Shown here piece by piece: positions 23,678 through 34,071 of a stretch of DNA of 49,178 nucleotides (the first letter of the stretch is position 1; each line of letters starts with the position of its first letter). The position numbers and the translations under genes were made by a program. The DNA is taken from NCBI GenBank assembly GCA_944326265.1, contig CALVDE010000015.1, positions 1 through 49,178 on the forward strand, read 5' to 3'. The stretch is from an uncultured Bacteroidales bacterium (GTDB taxonomy: Bacteria > Bacteroidota > Bacteroidia > Bacteroidales > UBA932). The notes beneath the pieces were generated by a model. That model made no database searches. It worked only from the letters and a program-made list of their open reading frames with translations, and was not told where the DNA came from.

Positions 23678-25174
23678 ATGAGACACACCTTCTATAATAA
23701 AGCCCTGGCCGCAACGCTGATTCTGACAGCGGGACTGGCTGCGGGTCCGTTCAAAGCCGATGCACAGTGGCGCACGGACATCCCGGCGGACTTTTCCCTG
23801 ACCGGAACATACAGCGGGGATACCGGCACCAGGACTCTAAGCGCGGCATACACCGCAAACTCAGAACAGGATAACAACGGCCCGGCAGAGCAACCAGCGG
23901 AAATATGGAGCCTGCACGACTGTATGCGGTATGCCGTGGCCAACTCACCGAAGATGAGAGTACAGCAGGCCACCAATGACGACCGCCGCATAGACCGCAG
24001 GGAGGCTGCTTTCGGATTCCTCCCCACGATATCGGCAGGAACATCCGGTTCATTCAGCTTCGGCCGAGGTATCGACCCCGAGACCAACGTCTACACCAAC
24101 ACGACCACATTCAGCAACTCATACAGCCTCTCGGCCGAAATGGACATCTTCAACGGCTTCTCGGCGGTCAACAGCCTGCGTATAGCCAAGACCGCCCTGC
24201 TGCTGGGCATTGAGGAAGAGCAGGTGACCAAGGACGACATCTGCCTCGAAGTCATCCAGGCCTACTACAACGTGCTCTACAATCAGGGCATGGCGGATCT
24301 GGCCCGCGAGCAGCTTGAAGAGACCCGCAGGACCCTGGAGCAGGCCAGAATCCAGTGCGAGCTGGGCCTGAAGAGCAGCGCGGACGTGCTGCAGATAGAG
24401 TCCGACCTGGCCTCCAAGGACTTCAATCTCACCAAAATGGAGAATACCCTGGAGCAGGCCGTCCTGACTCTCAAAAGCGTGATGTACTACCCTCTGGACG
24501 ATGACCTGGAGATCTCGGTCATCGAGCCGTCCGTGCTGTTCAGCCAGTTCTCATACGAGGGCAATGCCGACAGCATAGCCTCGGCTGCCCGCAGTTTCCT
24601 GCCTGAGTTCAAGGCCGAGGAATACAAGGTACGCAACGCGGAGCTGGAACTCAAGACCGCCCGCTGGAGCCTCATACCCCACATCTACGCTCAGGGCGGA
24701 TACTCCACCGGCTACGTCTACGACCGCTCATACGCCGTCAACGATCCCTTCTGGAACCAGATGAACGACAAGCAGGGACAGTACGTGGGCATCGGCATCA
24801 GCATCCCCATCTTCAACGGACTGTACAAATACAACAATATCGCCCGCAAGCGCAATGCCCTGGCCACTGCGGAGGCCAACCGGGACATCAAGTTCCAGGA
24901 GGTCGAGGTGGAAATCCGCAAGGCAGTGCAGGACATGAGGGGCGCAGCCAAGGAATTCGTCTCGGCGGACAAGAAGGTCAGCGCGCTCAGTCTCTCACAC
25001 CAGGCCAACACCCGCAAGTACGAGGAGGGCCTGATGACGGTCATCGAGCTGCAGACCAGCTCCAACGATTTGCTGGAGGCCAAGGCCCAGAGGCTCAACT
25101 GCGGCCTGCAGTATCTGCTCAAGGAAAGAGTAGTCATGTATTATAAGGGAATAACATATCTGGATCAGGAATAA
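23678..25174 (+). CDS. TolC-family outer-membrane efflux protein
   Basis: 498 residues. Signal peptide (LAATLILTAGLAAGPFKADAQ), then IWSLHDCMRYAVANSPKMR, the opening of the TolC/OEP repeat. Two helical hairpin repeats follow, with YSLSAEMDIFNGFSAVNSLR and, in the second half, VGIGISIPIFNGLYKYNNI, the paired beta-strand plus coil signatures of the trimeric channel. It should form the outer-membrane duct of a tripartite exporter. First gene of the sigma-54-controlled operon; 11 bp to the HlyD gene. Confidence 0.92.
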   Translation: MRHTFYNKALAATLILTAGLAAGPFKADAQWRTDIPADFSLTGTYSGDTGTRTLSAAYTANSEQDNNGPAEQPAEIWSLHDCMRYAVANSPKMRVQQATNDDRRIDRREAAFGFLPTISAGTSGSFSFGRGIDPETNVYTNTTTFSNSYSLSAEMDIFNGFSAVNSLRIAKTALLLGIEEEQVTKDDICLEVIQAYYNVLYNQGMADLAREQLEETRRTLEQARIQCELGLKSSADVLQIESDLASKDFNLTKMENTLEQAVLTLKSVMYYPLDDDLEISVIEPSVLFSQFSYEGNADSIASAARSFLPEFKAEEYKVRNAELELKTARWSLIPHIYAQGGYSTGYVYDRSYAVNDPFWNQMNDKQGQYVGIGISIPIFNGLYKYNNIARKRNALATAEANRDIKFQEVEVEIRKAVQDMRGAAKEFVSADKKVSALSLSHQANTRKYEEGLMTVIELQTSSNDLLEAKAQRLNCGLQYLLKERVVMYYKGITYLDQE

Positions 25175-25185
25175 ACAGTACAATC

Positions 25186-26448
25186 ATGGATAGAGTCATT
25201 GAAAAGAAAAAAGGCATCCGCGCCGTATTCCGCAAGAAGAACATCCCGTACTTCCTCGCAGGAGTATTCGTAATATTCGTCCTCTGGCTACTGCTCAGGG
25301 ACAAGTCCTCCACACTCAAGGTGGACGCCAACACCGTCACCATCGGCGACGTCCGTCTAGGAGAGTTCGACGACTACGTAAGGGTATCGGGACAGGTACA
25401 GCCCATTACCGTCGTGCAGGTATCCCTGCTTGAAGGCGGCGTAGTGGAGGAAAAACTCATCGAGGAAGGCTCGATGGTCAAAAAAGGCGACGTGCTCGTC
25501 CGCCTGTCCAACAACACCCTCGGACTGCAGATTCTCCAGAGCGAGGCCGACCTGGCCGAGCAGGAGAACTTCCTGAGGAACACCACAGTGACCATGGAGC
25601 AGGAAAAGCTCGACCTCGAGAAGCAGCGGCTGGAGTACACCATCGACACCGAGCGCAAGAAGCGCAAATACGAACAGTACAAACGTCTCGACGAGGACGG
25701 TCTGGTTGCCCATGAGGAATATCTCCAGGCCAAGGAGGACTACGAGCTGGCGGTCAAAAGCCTGGAGCTGGTCATCGCCCGTCAGAAGCAGGACTCCATC
25801 TACCGCTCTATCCAGATCGGCAACCTGGAGGAGAGTCTGGAGAGTATGCGCCGCAGCATCCAGCTCGTGCGCCAGAGGGTTGAGAACCTCAACGTCAAGT
25901 CCCCCATCGACGGGCAGCTCGGCTCCCTGGACGTGATCCTCGGCCAGTCGATCCCCGAGGGCACCAAGATCGGCCAGGTCAACGACCTGTCGGACTATAA
26001 GATCGAGGCCCGCATCGACGAGCACTACATCGACCGCGTGCAGTCGGGCCTGAGCGCCACCTTCGAGCGTCAGGGCACCAACTTCAGCACCGTAGTGGAG
26101 AAGGTCTATCCCGAAGTGACAGAGGGCCAGTTCAAGGCTGACTTCTATTTCGAGGGCGAGCGTCCCGACAACATCCGCATCGGCCAGACCTACTACCTCA
26201 ACCTTCAGCTCGGCCAGCCCACCCAGTCGGTCTACATCCCCCGCGGAGTATTCTACCAGTCCACCGGAGGCACCTGGATCTACGTGCTCTCCGAGGACGG
26301 CACCAAGGCCTACCGCCGCGACATCCGCATCGGCCGCCAGAACCCCCAGTACTATGAGGTACTCGAGGGCCTGAAACCGGGCGAGAAGGTCATCATTTCC
26401 AACTACGAGAACTACGGCAAGAGCGACGTGCTCATATTGAATAAATAA
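25186..26448 (+). CDS. HlyD-family periplasmic adaptor
   Basis: 420 residues. One N-terminal membrane anchor (FLAGVFVIFVLWLLL, about 23-40), a lipoyl/barrel-sandwich half-motif VVEEKLIEEGSMVKKGDVLVRL, a long coiled-coil hairpin (about 115-225, rich in Glu, Gln, Leu and Lys), the second half-motif VKSPIDGQLGSLDVILGQSI, then a beta-barrel and membrane-proximal domain (VYIPRGVFYQSTGGTWIYVL, IGRQNPQYYEVLEGLKPGE). It bridges the ABC permeases to the TolC channel. Two bp separate it from the permease gene. Confidence 0.92.
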   Translation: MDRVIEKKKGIRAVFRKKNIPYFLAGVFVIFVLWLLLRDKSSTLKVDANTVTIGDVRLGEFDDYVRVSGQVQPITVVQVSLLEGGVVEEKLIEEGSMVKKGDVLVRLSNNTLGLQILQSEADLAEQENFLRNTTVTMEQEKLDLEKQRLEYTIDTERKKRKYEQYKRLDEDGLVAHEEYLQAKEDYELAVKSLELVIARQKQDSIYRSIQIGNLEESLESMRRSIQLVRQRVENLNVKSPIDGQLGSLDVILGQSIPEGTKIGQVNDLSDYKIEARIDEHYIDRVQSGLSATFERQGTNFSTVVEKVYPEVTEGQFKADFYFEGERPDNIRIGQTYYLNLQLGQPTQSVYIPRGVFYQSTGGTWIYVLSEDGTKAYRRDIRIGRQNPQYYEVLEGLKPGEKVIISNYENYGKSDVLILNK

Positions 26449-26450
26449 TC

Positions 26451-28785
26451 ATGAAAAAACTCAACATAGGCATATTCAAGGTCCTCTCCCTCGCGGTGGG
26501 ACTCGCGGTCGGGCTGGTGCTCATAGCCAAGATCTCCTTCGAGAACAGCTATGACAAGTTCTATCCCGACTGGCAGGACATCTATTGCATCACATCGGAG
26601 TACACAAAGGCAAGTGAGGAAGGTACTTCGCAATACAGCCAGACCCCCGGAGCGGTAGCGTACTACTTCGGGCAGGAAATACCTCAGATCATGTACGGCA
26701 CACGCGCCACCCCCATTGTCTTCGATGATCAGAGCAATGTCTACACCCAGGACAACCGCAAGCTGACAGTCCACAGCCAGGTAGTCCTCATCGACACCAA
26801 CCATTTCAAGGTATTTCCCCGTCCCATACTCACCGGAGACCCCGTGAACGTGCTTTCCAACTGGAACCGGGCGATGATTTCCCGCTCCTTCGCCGAGATG
26901 CTGGGAGGTGTGCAGAAAGCCGTCGGACAGCTTATTTTCTTAGAGAGCTACCCGACCATCCCGATAGAGGTCGGCGGTGTCTTCGAGGATATTCCCGAGA
27001 ACTCCTCTTTCCGCTTCGACATCGGAGTATCCCTCGATGCGATGGACGAGATGATGCGCATGATGGGATCCGACTTCCGCTCCACCATGAACTGGGTGGG
27101 CAATGACCGCTATATCAGCCGCGTGAAGCTCTATCCGGGCACAGATCCCGCCTCCCTCGAGGACGCCCTCACGGCCGTGGAGGACAAATACCTGCCCCTG
27201 GAGGACCTGAAATCCGCAGGCGTGGACATCCACTATACCCTGTTCCCGCTTACCGCCGAGCACTCCTCGTCCCCCGGCACCAAGAGAACCAACCTCATTC
27301 TCGGAGTGGTGGCGGCCGCCCTGATTCTCGCATCGGTATTGAACTACATCATGATAGTCATCTCCTCCCTGCTCGGCAGGGCTAAGGGACTGGCCGTAAG
27401 ACGCTGCTACGGAGCCGGAAACGGCAGCATCATGGGCATTGTCTTCAAGGAGACCCTCATCAACCTTGCAGTATCTCTCGTATTGGCAGTCCTCCTTATC
27501 CTTGCCCTCCGCAACCCGATAGAGTACGTACTGACCACCTCCCTCGGAGCATTGTTCTCCCCACAGAGCCTGTGGGTGCTGGCTCTTACCGTTGCCGTCG
27601 TACTGCTCATTGCCGCTTGGATTCCAGGACGGGCCTTCCAGAGCATCCCCATCGCAGTGGCATTCCGCAACTATGTTGACAACAAGAAGATATGGAAGCG
27701 TACCCTGCTTTTCCTCCAGATAGTACTCGCATCATTGCTCATATCCCTGCTCAGCCTGATCGCCATGCAGTACAACCGGTGGGTCAATGACGATCCCGGA
27801 TTTGATTATGACCGACTGGTAGGCTGCCCCATGTCAGGTGTCCCGTATTCTACACGCAATGCCATACTGCAGAGCGTAAGCAGCGTTCCCGGAGTCGAGA
27901 TTGCCGGCACGGCGGACGAGACCATGCTGTTCGGCTGCAGCGGAAACAATGTGTACATGCCTGGAGAGAGCGAGGAGCTTTTCAATGTCGGCGACCTCTA
28001 CTCGGCCAACGCCAACTGGAGCAAGCTCTTCGGCATCGACATCATCGAGGGCCGCAACTTCTCCACACCCAAGGAAGTAATGGTGGACGAGAACTTTGCC
28101 AAGCGTCTCAGCGAACTGCGCGGATGGACTGACGGAGCACAGCCAGAGCGGCGATGATGTATTCACCATTGTGGGCGTGTTCGAGGATGTCCGCGTCGGC
28201 ACTGTCGTGTACGAGGACACCCGGCCCAACATATTGTTCTACAATGAGAATCCTTGCGAATATCTGATAATCAAGGTCTCCTCCATGACTCCGGAGGTAC
28301 TGTCCGGCATACAGAGCGCGCTGGACAGCGTGGAACCTGACCGTTACGAGCTCATGACATACACATCGGCCATCTACGATGCCTACCAGCCCGCCAGGAC
28401 CATACGCGAGTCTATTCTCGCGGCAGGTGTGGTGACAGTGCTGATAGCCCTGTTCGGTCTGATAGGATATACCGCTGACGAGACCGGACGCAGACGCAAG
28501 GAAGTGGCCCTGCGCAAGATCAACGGAGCACAACCGGGACAGATTATCGGTATCTTTATCCGCGATATCGGACGGCTGGCAGTCATAGCCGTAATAGTGG
28601 GATGCGTGGGCTCATACTTCATATTTGACCTTATGCTGAAGTCATTCGATGTGAAGGCGACAGCTCCGGTATGGCTGTTCATCGCAGTGGCCGCGGCCCT
28701 GTTGGGATTACTGGCCGCCGTGGTCATCATCCGGTGCCACAGCATAGCGAGGAGCAACCCGGCGGATTCCCTGCGAGCCGAATGA
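26451..28785 (+). pseudogene. MacB/FtsX-like ABC permease gene, frameshifted
   Basis: The first segment (26451-28157) encodes an N-terminal membrane helix, a MacB-like periplasmic domain, an FtsX membrane block (LILGVVAAALILASVLNYIM) and a second periplasmic start (PKEVMVDENFAKRLSE). It then runs into a stop after a short out-of-frame tail. The continuation, in another frame, is EHSQSGDDVFTIVGVFEDV through the final FtsX block (RKEVALRKINGAQPGQIIGI) ending SLRAE at 28785. One extra base, or two missing, near 28131 (GACGGAGCAC) accounts for the break. Joined, the protein would be about 778 residues, like the 787-residue paralogue next door. A sequencing error is as likely as a real mutation. 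Confidence 0.8.
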
Positions 28786-28821
28786 CATTGATTTTCGGAA
28801 TTTAAATTGCACATTTAAAAT

Positions 28822-31185
28822 ATGAGACTCAGATTCAACAGACACAAAACCTTCTCCACCGTCCTCAACGTCATAGGACTGACCCTGGCTTTCTCGGTCT
28901 TCCTGATACTGACGGTACAGGTGGTGTATGACACCAGGTACGACCTGAACTATCCGGACACGGACAAGATAGTAAGGCTGGAGTACTCCGACCCTACTTC
29001 GCCGGGCGTTTACGGAGTGCAGCTGTCCAGACCTTTCATAGAAAATCTGAAGACTTTCTTCCCTCAGGCGGAGGCCGTATCCTGCTACTGGTACTACAAG
29101 AACGGCAACCGCAGTCCGTTCAAGGAGGCCAATACCGAGACACCGGGCATCATGCTGCGGTACACCCAGACCGACTTCGACCTGCTTCGGGTATTCCCGT
29201 TCGAGTTCATCGAAGGCGACACCTCCGGTTACCGGGCTCCCGGCACAGCGGTCATCTCCCAGAAAGCGGCTGCCAAGGTCTTCGGCAGCCAGTCCCCCGT
29301 GGGCAAGGACATCCAGTTCGACACCAAGAGCGGAGACGGCAGTTCCTGGCGCATCGTAGCAGTGTACAAGGACTTCCCGGACAACTCCAGCATGGACAAC
29401 GACCTGCTGCTCAATTTAGGCGACTACTCCATGACCAACTATTCGGAATGGAACTACCCCTGCTACATGAAGATGAGGACATTCGAGGGCGTAGAGCCGC
29501 TGCTGGACTCGCTCGGGGCCGTGATGTTCGGTGAGGATTCGGAATTTAAGGATCAGGTTGACTTCCGTCTGAGCCACCTGCATGACGCCTACTACGCCCG
29601 CGACGTGGAAGGAGACAACATGGCCAAGGGCAACCGCACCACCACCATGTCCCTGCTCACCGTCTCGATACTGGTGCTGCTGATAGCGATTATCAACTTC
29701 GTCAACTTCGCCATGGCCTCCGTGCCCTTCAGTATCAAGAGCATCAACACCCGCAGAGTCATCGGCTCGACCCGCGGACAGCAGATATGGGCACAGCTCT
29801 GGCGGGCCCTCGGGCTGGTGCTGCTGGCCTTTGCCCTGAGCGTGGGCATGATGTCCCTTGCGGCCACCTCCTCCATCGCCTCCAACATATCCGGCTCGCT
29901 CCGGGTAGCGGACAACCTGCCCATCATACTCATAGGCTTAGGCGTGGCTGTAGTCACCGCATTCATCGCCGGTATCTTCCCCGCCCGCTACAGCACATCC
30001 TTCAATCCGGCCATGGTCCTCAAGGGCTCCTTCTCCCTCTCGGCCAAAGGCCGTTCCTTGCGTTCGGTCCTGGTAGGCTTCCAGTATGTCATCTCCTTCA
30101 TCCTGATACTCTGCTCGCTGTTCATCACCGTGCAGGTCAAGTACATGAAGGGCTATGACATGGGCTTCGACCGGGAGCAGACCGTGGAGTTCTTCGTAAG
30201 CAGCAGGATAGGCAACAGCCGCGAGACCCTCAGGCAGATGCTCCTGGAGAATCCCAACATCACCGATGTCACATTTGCCGGCAACCAGGTAGTATCCCAG
30301 GGTAAGATGGGCTGGGGCCGCACTTATCAGGGCCAGAGAGTCCAGATGGACTGCCTGCCCGTAGACCCCAACTTCATCAGCTTCTTCGGCATGGAGATGG
30401 CCGAGGGCCGCGACTTCACCGAATCGGACAACCTGAACCCCAACGGCACCTTCATTGTCAACCAGGCCTTCATGGCCAAATACCCCTTCCTCCGTCTCGG
30501 TCTGAAATTCTCCGGGCATCAGGGTGACGACATGCCCGCCGAGATAGTCGGCATAGTCAAGGACTTCAACTTCCAGCCCCTGCAGTACAGCGTGGCCCCC
30601 ATCGTACTCTACAACTTCGGTTCCGAACCATGGTGGCCCCTGACCGTCGGCTACGCCAAAGTCCTGCCCGGCAACGTCCAGGAGACCTTCAAGTTCATCC
30701 GGGAGAAATGCGCCGAGCTGGACCCCACATTCGACACCTCCTCCATGGGCCTGTACTTCATGGATGAGGGCATCGGAAGGCTCTACGAGAAAGAGGACAA
30801 CCTCAACCGCCTGATCACCACCGCAGCATTGATTTCCCTGCTGATATCCGTCATCGGCATCCTCGGCCTCGTCTACTTCGAGACCCAGTTCCGCCGCAAG
30901 GAGATAGCCGTACGCAGGGTACACGGCGCATCGGTAGGCGAGATCCTCGCGATGCTCAACCGCTACTACCTCATCATCACCCTCGTATGCTTCGTAGTGG
31001 CCGTGCCCGTCGCCATAGTCATCATCCGCTCCTGGGTAGCCACATTCCCCTACCAGAGCCCCGTGCCGGTATGGATATTCCTCGCCGCCCTGCTCATCAT
31101 CGGCCTGATCACCATAGTGACAGTCACCCTGCAGAGCCGCCGCGCCGCACTGCGCAACCCTGTTGATTCCATAGCAAACGAATAA
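28822..31185 (+). CDS. MacB/FtsX-like ABC permease
   Basis: 787 residues with two copies of the FtsX/MacB layout. N-terminal helix (VIGLTLAFSVFLILTVQV), periplasmic MacB_PCD-type domain (IENLKTFFPQAEAVSCYW, GTAVISQKAAAKVFGSQSPVGK), FtsX membrane block around 275-415 (FVNFAMASVPFSIKSINTRR), a second periplasmic domain (NITDVTFAGNQVVSQGKMGW) and a last FtsX block with RRKEIAVRRVHGASVGEILAML, the coupling segment that meets the ATPase. Such 8-TM permeases of Bacteroidales export peptides, lipids or antibiotics by a mechanotransmission-type cycle; the substrate is unknown. A paralogue of the broken gene directly upstream, 36 bp away. Confidence 0.9.
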   Translation: MRLRFNRHKTFSTVLNVIGLTLAFSVFLILTVQVVYDTRYDLNYPDTDKIVRLEYSDPTSPGVYGVQLSRPFIENLKTFFPQAEAVSCYWYYKNGNRSPFKEANTETPGIMLRYTQTDFDLLRVFPFEFIEGDTSGYRAPGTAVISQKAAAKVFGSQSPVGKDIQFDTKSGDGSSWRIVAVYKDFPDNSSMDNDLLLNLGDYSMTNYSEWNYPCYMKMRTFEGVEPLLDSLGAVMFGEDSEFKDQVDFRLSHLHDAYYARDVEGDNMAKGNRTTTMSLLTVSILVLLIAIINFVNFAMASVPFSIKSINTRRVIGSTRGQQIWAQLWRALGLVLLAFALSVGMMSLAATSSIASNISGSLRVADNLPIILIGLGVAVVTAFIAGIFPARYSTSFNPAMVLKGSFSLSAKGRSLRSVLVGFQYVISFILILCSLFITVQVKYMKGYDMGFDREQTVEFFVSSRIGNSRETLRQMLLENPNITDVTFAGNQVVSQGKMGWGRTYQGQRVQMDCLPVDPNFISFFGMEMAEGRDFTESDNLNPNGTFIVNQAFMAKYPFLRLGLKFSGHQGDDMPAEIVGIVKDFNFQPLQYSVAPIVLYNFGSEPWWPLTVGYAKVLPGNVQETFKFIREKCAELDPTFDTSSMGLYFMDEGIGRLYEKEDNLNRLITTAALISLLISVIGILGLVYFETQFRRKEIAVRRVHGASVGEILAMLNRYYLIITLVCFVVAVPVAIVIIRSWVATFPYQSPVPVWIFLAALLIIGLITIVTVTLQSRRAALRNPVDSIANE

Positions 31186-31230
31186 ATTTTAAAGACATAT
31201 ACTGATAAACCAATTAAATTATAAACCGTT

Positions 31231-31911
31231 ATGATACACGTAGAGAACTTAAGCAAGGTGTTCCGCACCGAAGAAATCGAAACCGTAGCCCTCAACAACG
31301 TCTCCTTCGACATCAAGCAGGGTGAGTTCGTTGCCGTCATGGGCCCCTCCGGCTGCGGTAAATCCACCCTCCTCAACATCCTCGGCCTCCTCGACAACCC
31401 CACCTCGGGCCGCTACGAACTCCTGGGCAAGGAAGTCGGCTCACTGAAAGAGAAAGAGCGCACCCAGTACCGCAAAGGCAACATCGGCTTCGTCTTCCAG
31501 AGTTTCAACCTCATCGACGAACTGAACGTCTACGAGAACGTGGAGCTGCCTCTGATATACCTGAAAATCAAGGCATCCCAGCGCAAACAGATGGTTAACG
31601 ACATCCTCAAGCGCATGAACATCGCCCACCGCGCCTCCCACTTCCCCCAGCAGCTCTCCGGAGGTCAGCAGCAGAGAGTCGCCATCGCCCGCGCCGTCAT
31701 CGCCAATCCCAAGCTCATCCTCGCCGACGAGCCCACCGGTAACCTCGACTCCAAGAACGGCAAGGAAGTGATGGACCTGCTCACCGAACTCAACCGCGAA
31801 GGCACCACCATCCTCATGGTAACCCACTCCATCAAGGACTCCAGCTACGCCCAGCGCGTCATCAACCTCTTCGACGGCAACATCGTCACCGATGTCAAGA
31901 ACGAACTCTAG
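31231..31911 (+). CDS. ABC transporter ATPase, MacB/LolD type
   Basis: 226 residues. Walker A GPSGCGKST, Q-loop FVFQSFNLIDEL, signature LSGGQQQRVAIARA, Walker B LILADEPTGNLDS and H-loop VTHSIKD are all intact. It belongs to the LolD/MacB/FtsE class that pairs with FtsX-type permeases, so it powers the exporter encoded upstream. Last gene of the operon, followed by a strong terminator. Confidence 0.95.
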   Translation: MIHVENLSKVFRTEEIETVALNNVSFDIKQGEFVAVMGPSGCGKSTLLNILGLLDNPTSGRYELLGKEVGSLKEKERTQYRKGNIGFVFQSFNLIDELNVYENVELPLIYLKIKASQRKQMVNDILKRMNIAHRASHFPQQLSGGQQQRVAIARAVIANPKLILADEPTGNLDSKNGKEVMDLLTELNREGTTILMVTHSIKDSSYAQRVINLFDGNIVTDVKNEL

Positions 31912-31934
31912 TCTGATCTACATATTTTTACCGC

Positions 31935-31982
31935 AAGGCCGGGCGCAGCAGGACACCTCCTCCCGCGCCCGGCCTTTCCTTT
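31935..31982 (+). terminator. Intrinsic terminator of the exporter operon
   Basis: A perfect 12-bp stem, AAGGCCGGGCGC (31935-31946) with its complement at 31965-31976, an 18-nt loop and the T-rich TTTCCTTTCC after it. Nothing else is recognised up to 32162. Confidence 0.85.
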
Positions 31983-32162
31983 CCCATCCACAGCACCCAT
32001 TCCTCCCACACCCTCCGTGTCTGTTATCCCGGATCTGTCATTATCCACCTGATTCTACAGCATCCTCCGTGGCAGATAACGTGAGACAGATGCCTCGGAG
32101 CCGCCTTGAGTCTGTTTCGGCTTATCTCGAAATGTGAATTACAGAAAACATCATCACTGGTC

Positions 32163-33095
32163 TCAGTACCTACGGAGGATGCCGGGCAGGACGGGCATGG
32201 CCCCGTTGCAGGTGCAGACGTAGGCGGAGACGGCGACAGCGAGCCGGTGGGCTTCGAGCGGGGAGCGTCCGTGGATCAGGGCTGCGGTGAAAGCAGCTGT
32301 GAATGAGTCTCCTGCGCCCACGGTGTCAGCGACTTTCACATGCGGAGTCTCGAGGAAAGACGGCATCCCGGACAATGAGGAGAATACATAACTTCCGTCC
32401 ACGCCACAGGTGAGAATGAGGAATTTCAGGCTGAATTGCCGGAGGAGCTGGAGACATTTTTCCTGGGCCGTTGCTCCTGGGAGGGAGAGCATTCCGGAGA
32501 GGACGGCCAGTTCTTCGTCATTGATCTTTAAAATGTTGCATTGCCCCAATGCTTCTAAAATGATGTCGTGGGAGTAGAAATGCTGCCGGAGGTTGATGTC
32601 GAGGATACGCCACTGCCCTTCCCCGCAGGGGACGGCGTTCACGAAGTCGGAGATGGTGCGGCGTGATACGGGGGAGCGGCGGGCGAGGGTGCCGAAGCAG
32701 ACGGCGCGGGTCCGGGATGCAAGCTGCTGCAGTTCAGGGGTGAATGGGATATTGTCCCAGGCGGCGGGCATGCGGATGTCGTACTGCGGTACACCGGAGG
32801 GGTCGAGCCGGATGTCGACGGTGCCGGTGTGGAACGCTACGCGGGAGAGCATTGCCCTGAATCCGGAGGAAGTGCTTTCGCAGGGTATGCCCCCGTCCCC
32901 GGATGCCAAGGCGTTCAGTTCCCGGATTACCGCGTCCCCTGCCTCATCGCGTCCGACAGCACTGACTGCCACCGAATTGAGACCGAATTGCGATACGTGA
33001 TATGCGAAGTTTGCCGGGGCTCCGCCGAGCCTGCGTCCTTCCGGAAGCATGTCCCAGAGGATCTCGCCGATGCCGACGATATATTCCGTTTTCAT
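32163..33095 (-). CDS. PfkB-family sugar kinase, fructokinase-like
   Basis: 310 residues. GIGEILWDMLPEGRRLGGAPANFAYH is the N-terminal PfkB signature, and the second signature DTVGAGDSFTAAFTAAL carries the catalytic Asp and anion hole. ILDINLRQHFYS and ILKINDEELAVLS are typical of fructokinases. It likely phosphorylates fructose or a related hexose with ATP. No sugar transporter or hydrolase gene lies beside it, so the substrate is a guess from sequence pattern. Monocistronic, with its own promoter. Confidence 0.87.
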   Translation of the reverse strand: MKTEYIVGIGEILWDMLPEGRRLGGAPANFAYHVSQFGLNSVAVSAVGRDEAGDAVIRELNALASGDGGIPCESTSSGFRAMLSRVAFHTGTVDIRLDPSGVPQYDIRMPAAWDNIPFTPELQQLASRTRAVCFGTLARRSPVSRRTISDFVNAVPCGEGQWRILDINLRQHFYSHDIILEALGQCNILKINDEELAVLSGMLSLPGATAQEKCLQLLRQFSLKFLILTCGVDGSYVFSSLSGMPSFLETPHVKVADTVGAGDSFTAAFTAALIHGRSPLEAHRLAVAVSAYVCTCNGAMPVLPGILRRY

Positions 33096-33123
33096 GACTT
33101 GACTGGCCGAATCTTATTTTACC

Positions 33124-33132
33124 GCGAATATA
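33124..33132 (-). promoter_or_regulatory. -7-like box for the sugar kinase gene
   Basis: Minus-strand TATATTCGC, 28 bp before the ATG at 33095. Confidence 0.45.
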
Positions 33133-33235
33133 CTGAAAACATCTGTCCATTTAACAGGCCACTTGAAGTTTCCGGGTCCGGATACCGGAGCGGGATGCTT
33201 GTCCTGCACGTTATTCATCGTGCGCAGGAGATGGC

Positions 33236-33272
33236 GAAAAAACAACCGCCCCGGGCATCAGTCCGGAGCGGT
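33236..33272 (-). terminator. Intrinsic terminator ending the ribosomal operon
   Basis: Read on the minus strand, ACCGCTCCGG (33272-33263) pairs with CCGGGGCGGT (33253-33244) with one G-U, followed by TGTTTTTT. It sits 26 bp after the rpsC stop, so transcription of the ribosomal cluster ends here rather than continuing into rplP. Confidence 0.85.
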
Positions 33273-33297
33273 CAGTCAAACAAATATTTAGAATGAA

Positions 33298-34071
33298 TTA
33301 CTCTGCTGCATTGTCGCGGTTGCCGCCACGGGGACGGCGGTCACGACGACGGCCTCCACGGCCACCGCCACGACGCTCCTCACGACGCTCACCCGCTCCG
33401 TTTGTAGACTTTGCGAATGTACCTACGTTGGGAGAGAGGTCGCGCTTGCCATAGACCTCACCGTTGCAGATCCATACCTTGATACCCAGAACGCCTACCT
33501 TGGTGTGGGCCTCGGCGAGTGCGTAGTCGATATCGGCACGGAAAGTGTGGAGAGGTGTACGGCCCTCCTTGTAGAGCTCCTTGCGGGCCATTTCAGCACC
33601 GCCGAGACGGCCGCTGATGAGAACCTTGATACCCTCGGCACCCATACGCATGGTGCTGGCAACTGCCATCTTGATGGCGCGGCGGTATGATACACGTCCC
33701 TCCACCTGACGGGCGATGTTGTTGGCTACGATGTTGGCATCGAGCTCAGGTCTCTTGACCTCGAAAATATTGATCTGGACCTCCTTGTTGGTGATCTTGC
33801 GAAGCTCCTCCTTCAGCTTGTCCACTTCCTGGCCGCCCTTGCCGATGATGGCACCCGGACGGGATGTGTGGATGGTCACTGTAATAAGCTTGAGGGTCCT
33901 CTCGATGACGATCTTGGAGAGGTTGATCTTGGAGATACGGGCGTACAGGTACTCACGTATCTTGGAGTCTTCGAGCAGCTTGGCTGCATAGTCATCCCCG
34001 CCGTACCAATTGGAGTCCCAGCCGCGGATGATTCCTATTCTGTTGCTGATAGGGTTGATTTTCTGTCCCAT
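33298..34071 (-). CDS. rpsC: 30S ribosomal protein S3
   Basis: 257 residues. [25 protein letters not shown] opens the protein, a KH domain follows ([20 protein letters not shown]), and the C-terminal domain has [17 protein letters not shown] and [22 protein letters not shown]. An Arg/Gly-rich tail of about 35 residues ([14 protein letters not shown] and on) follows, longer than in E. coli S3. S3 lines the mRNA entry channel of the small subunit. It abuts rplV with no gap. Normally rplP follows; here a terminator does. Confidence 0.98.
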   Translation of the reverse strand: MGQKINPISNRIGIIRGWDSNWYGGDDYAAKLLEDSKIREYLYARISKINLSKIVIERTLKLITVTIHTSRPGAIIGKGGQEVDKLKEELRKITNKEVQINIFEVKRPELDANIVANNIARQVEGRVSYRRAIKMAVASTMRMGAEGIKVLISGRLGGAEMARKELYKEGRTPLHTFRADIDYALAEAHTKVGVLGIKVWICNGEVYGKRDLSPNVGTFAKSTNGAGERREERRGGGRGGRRRDRRPRGGNRDNAAE

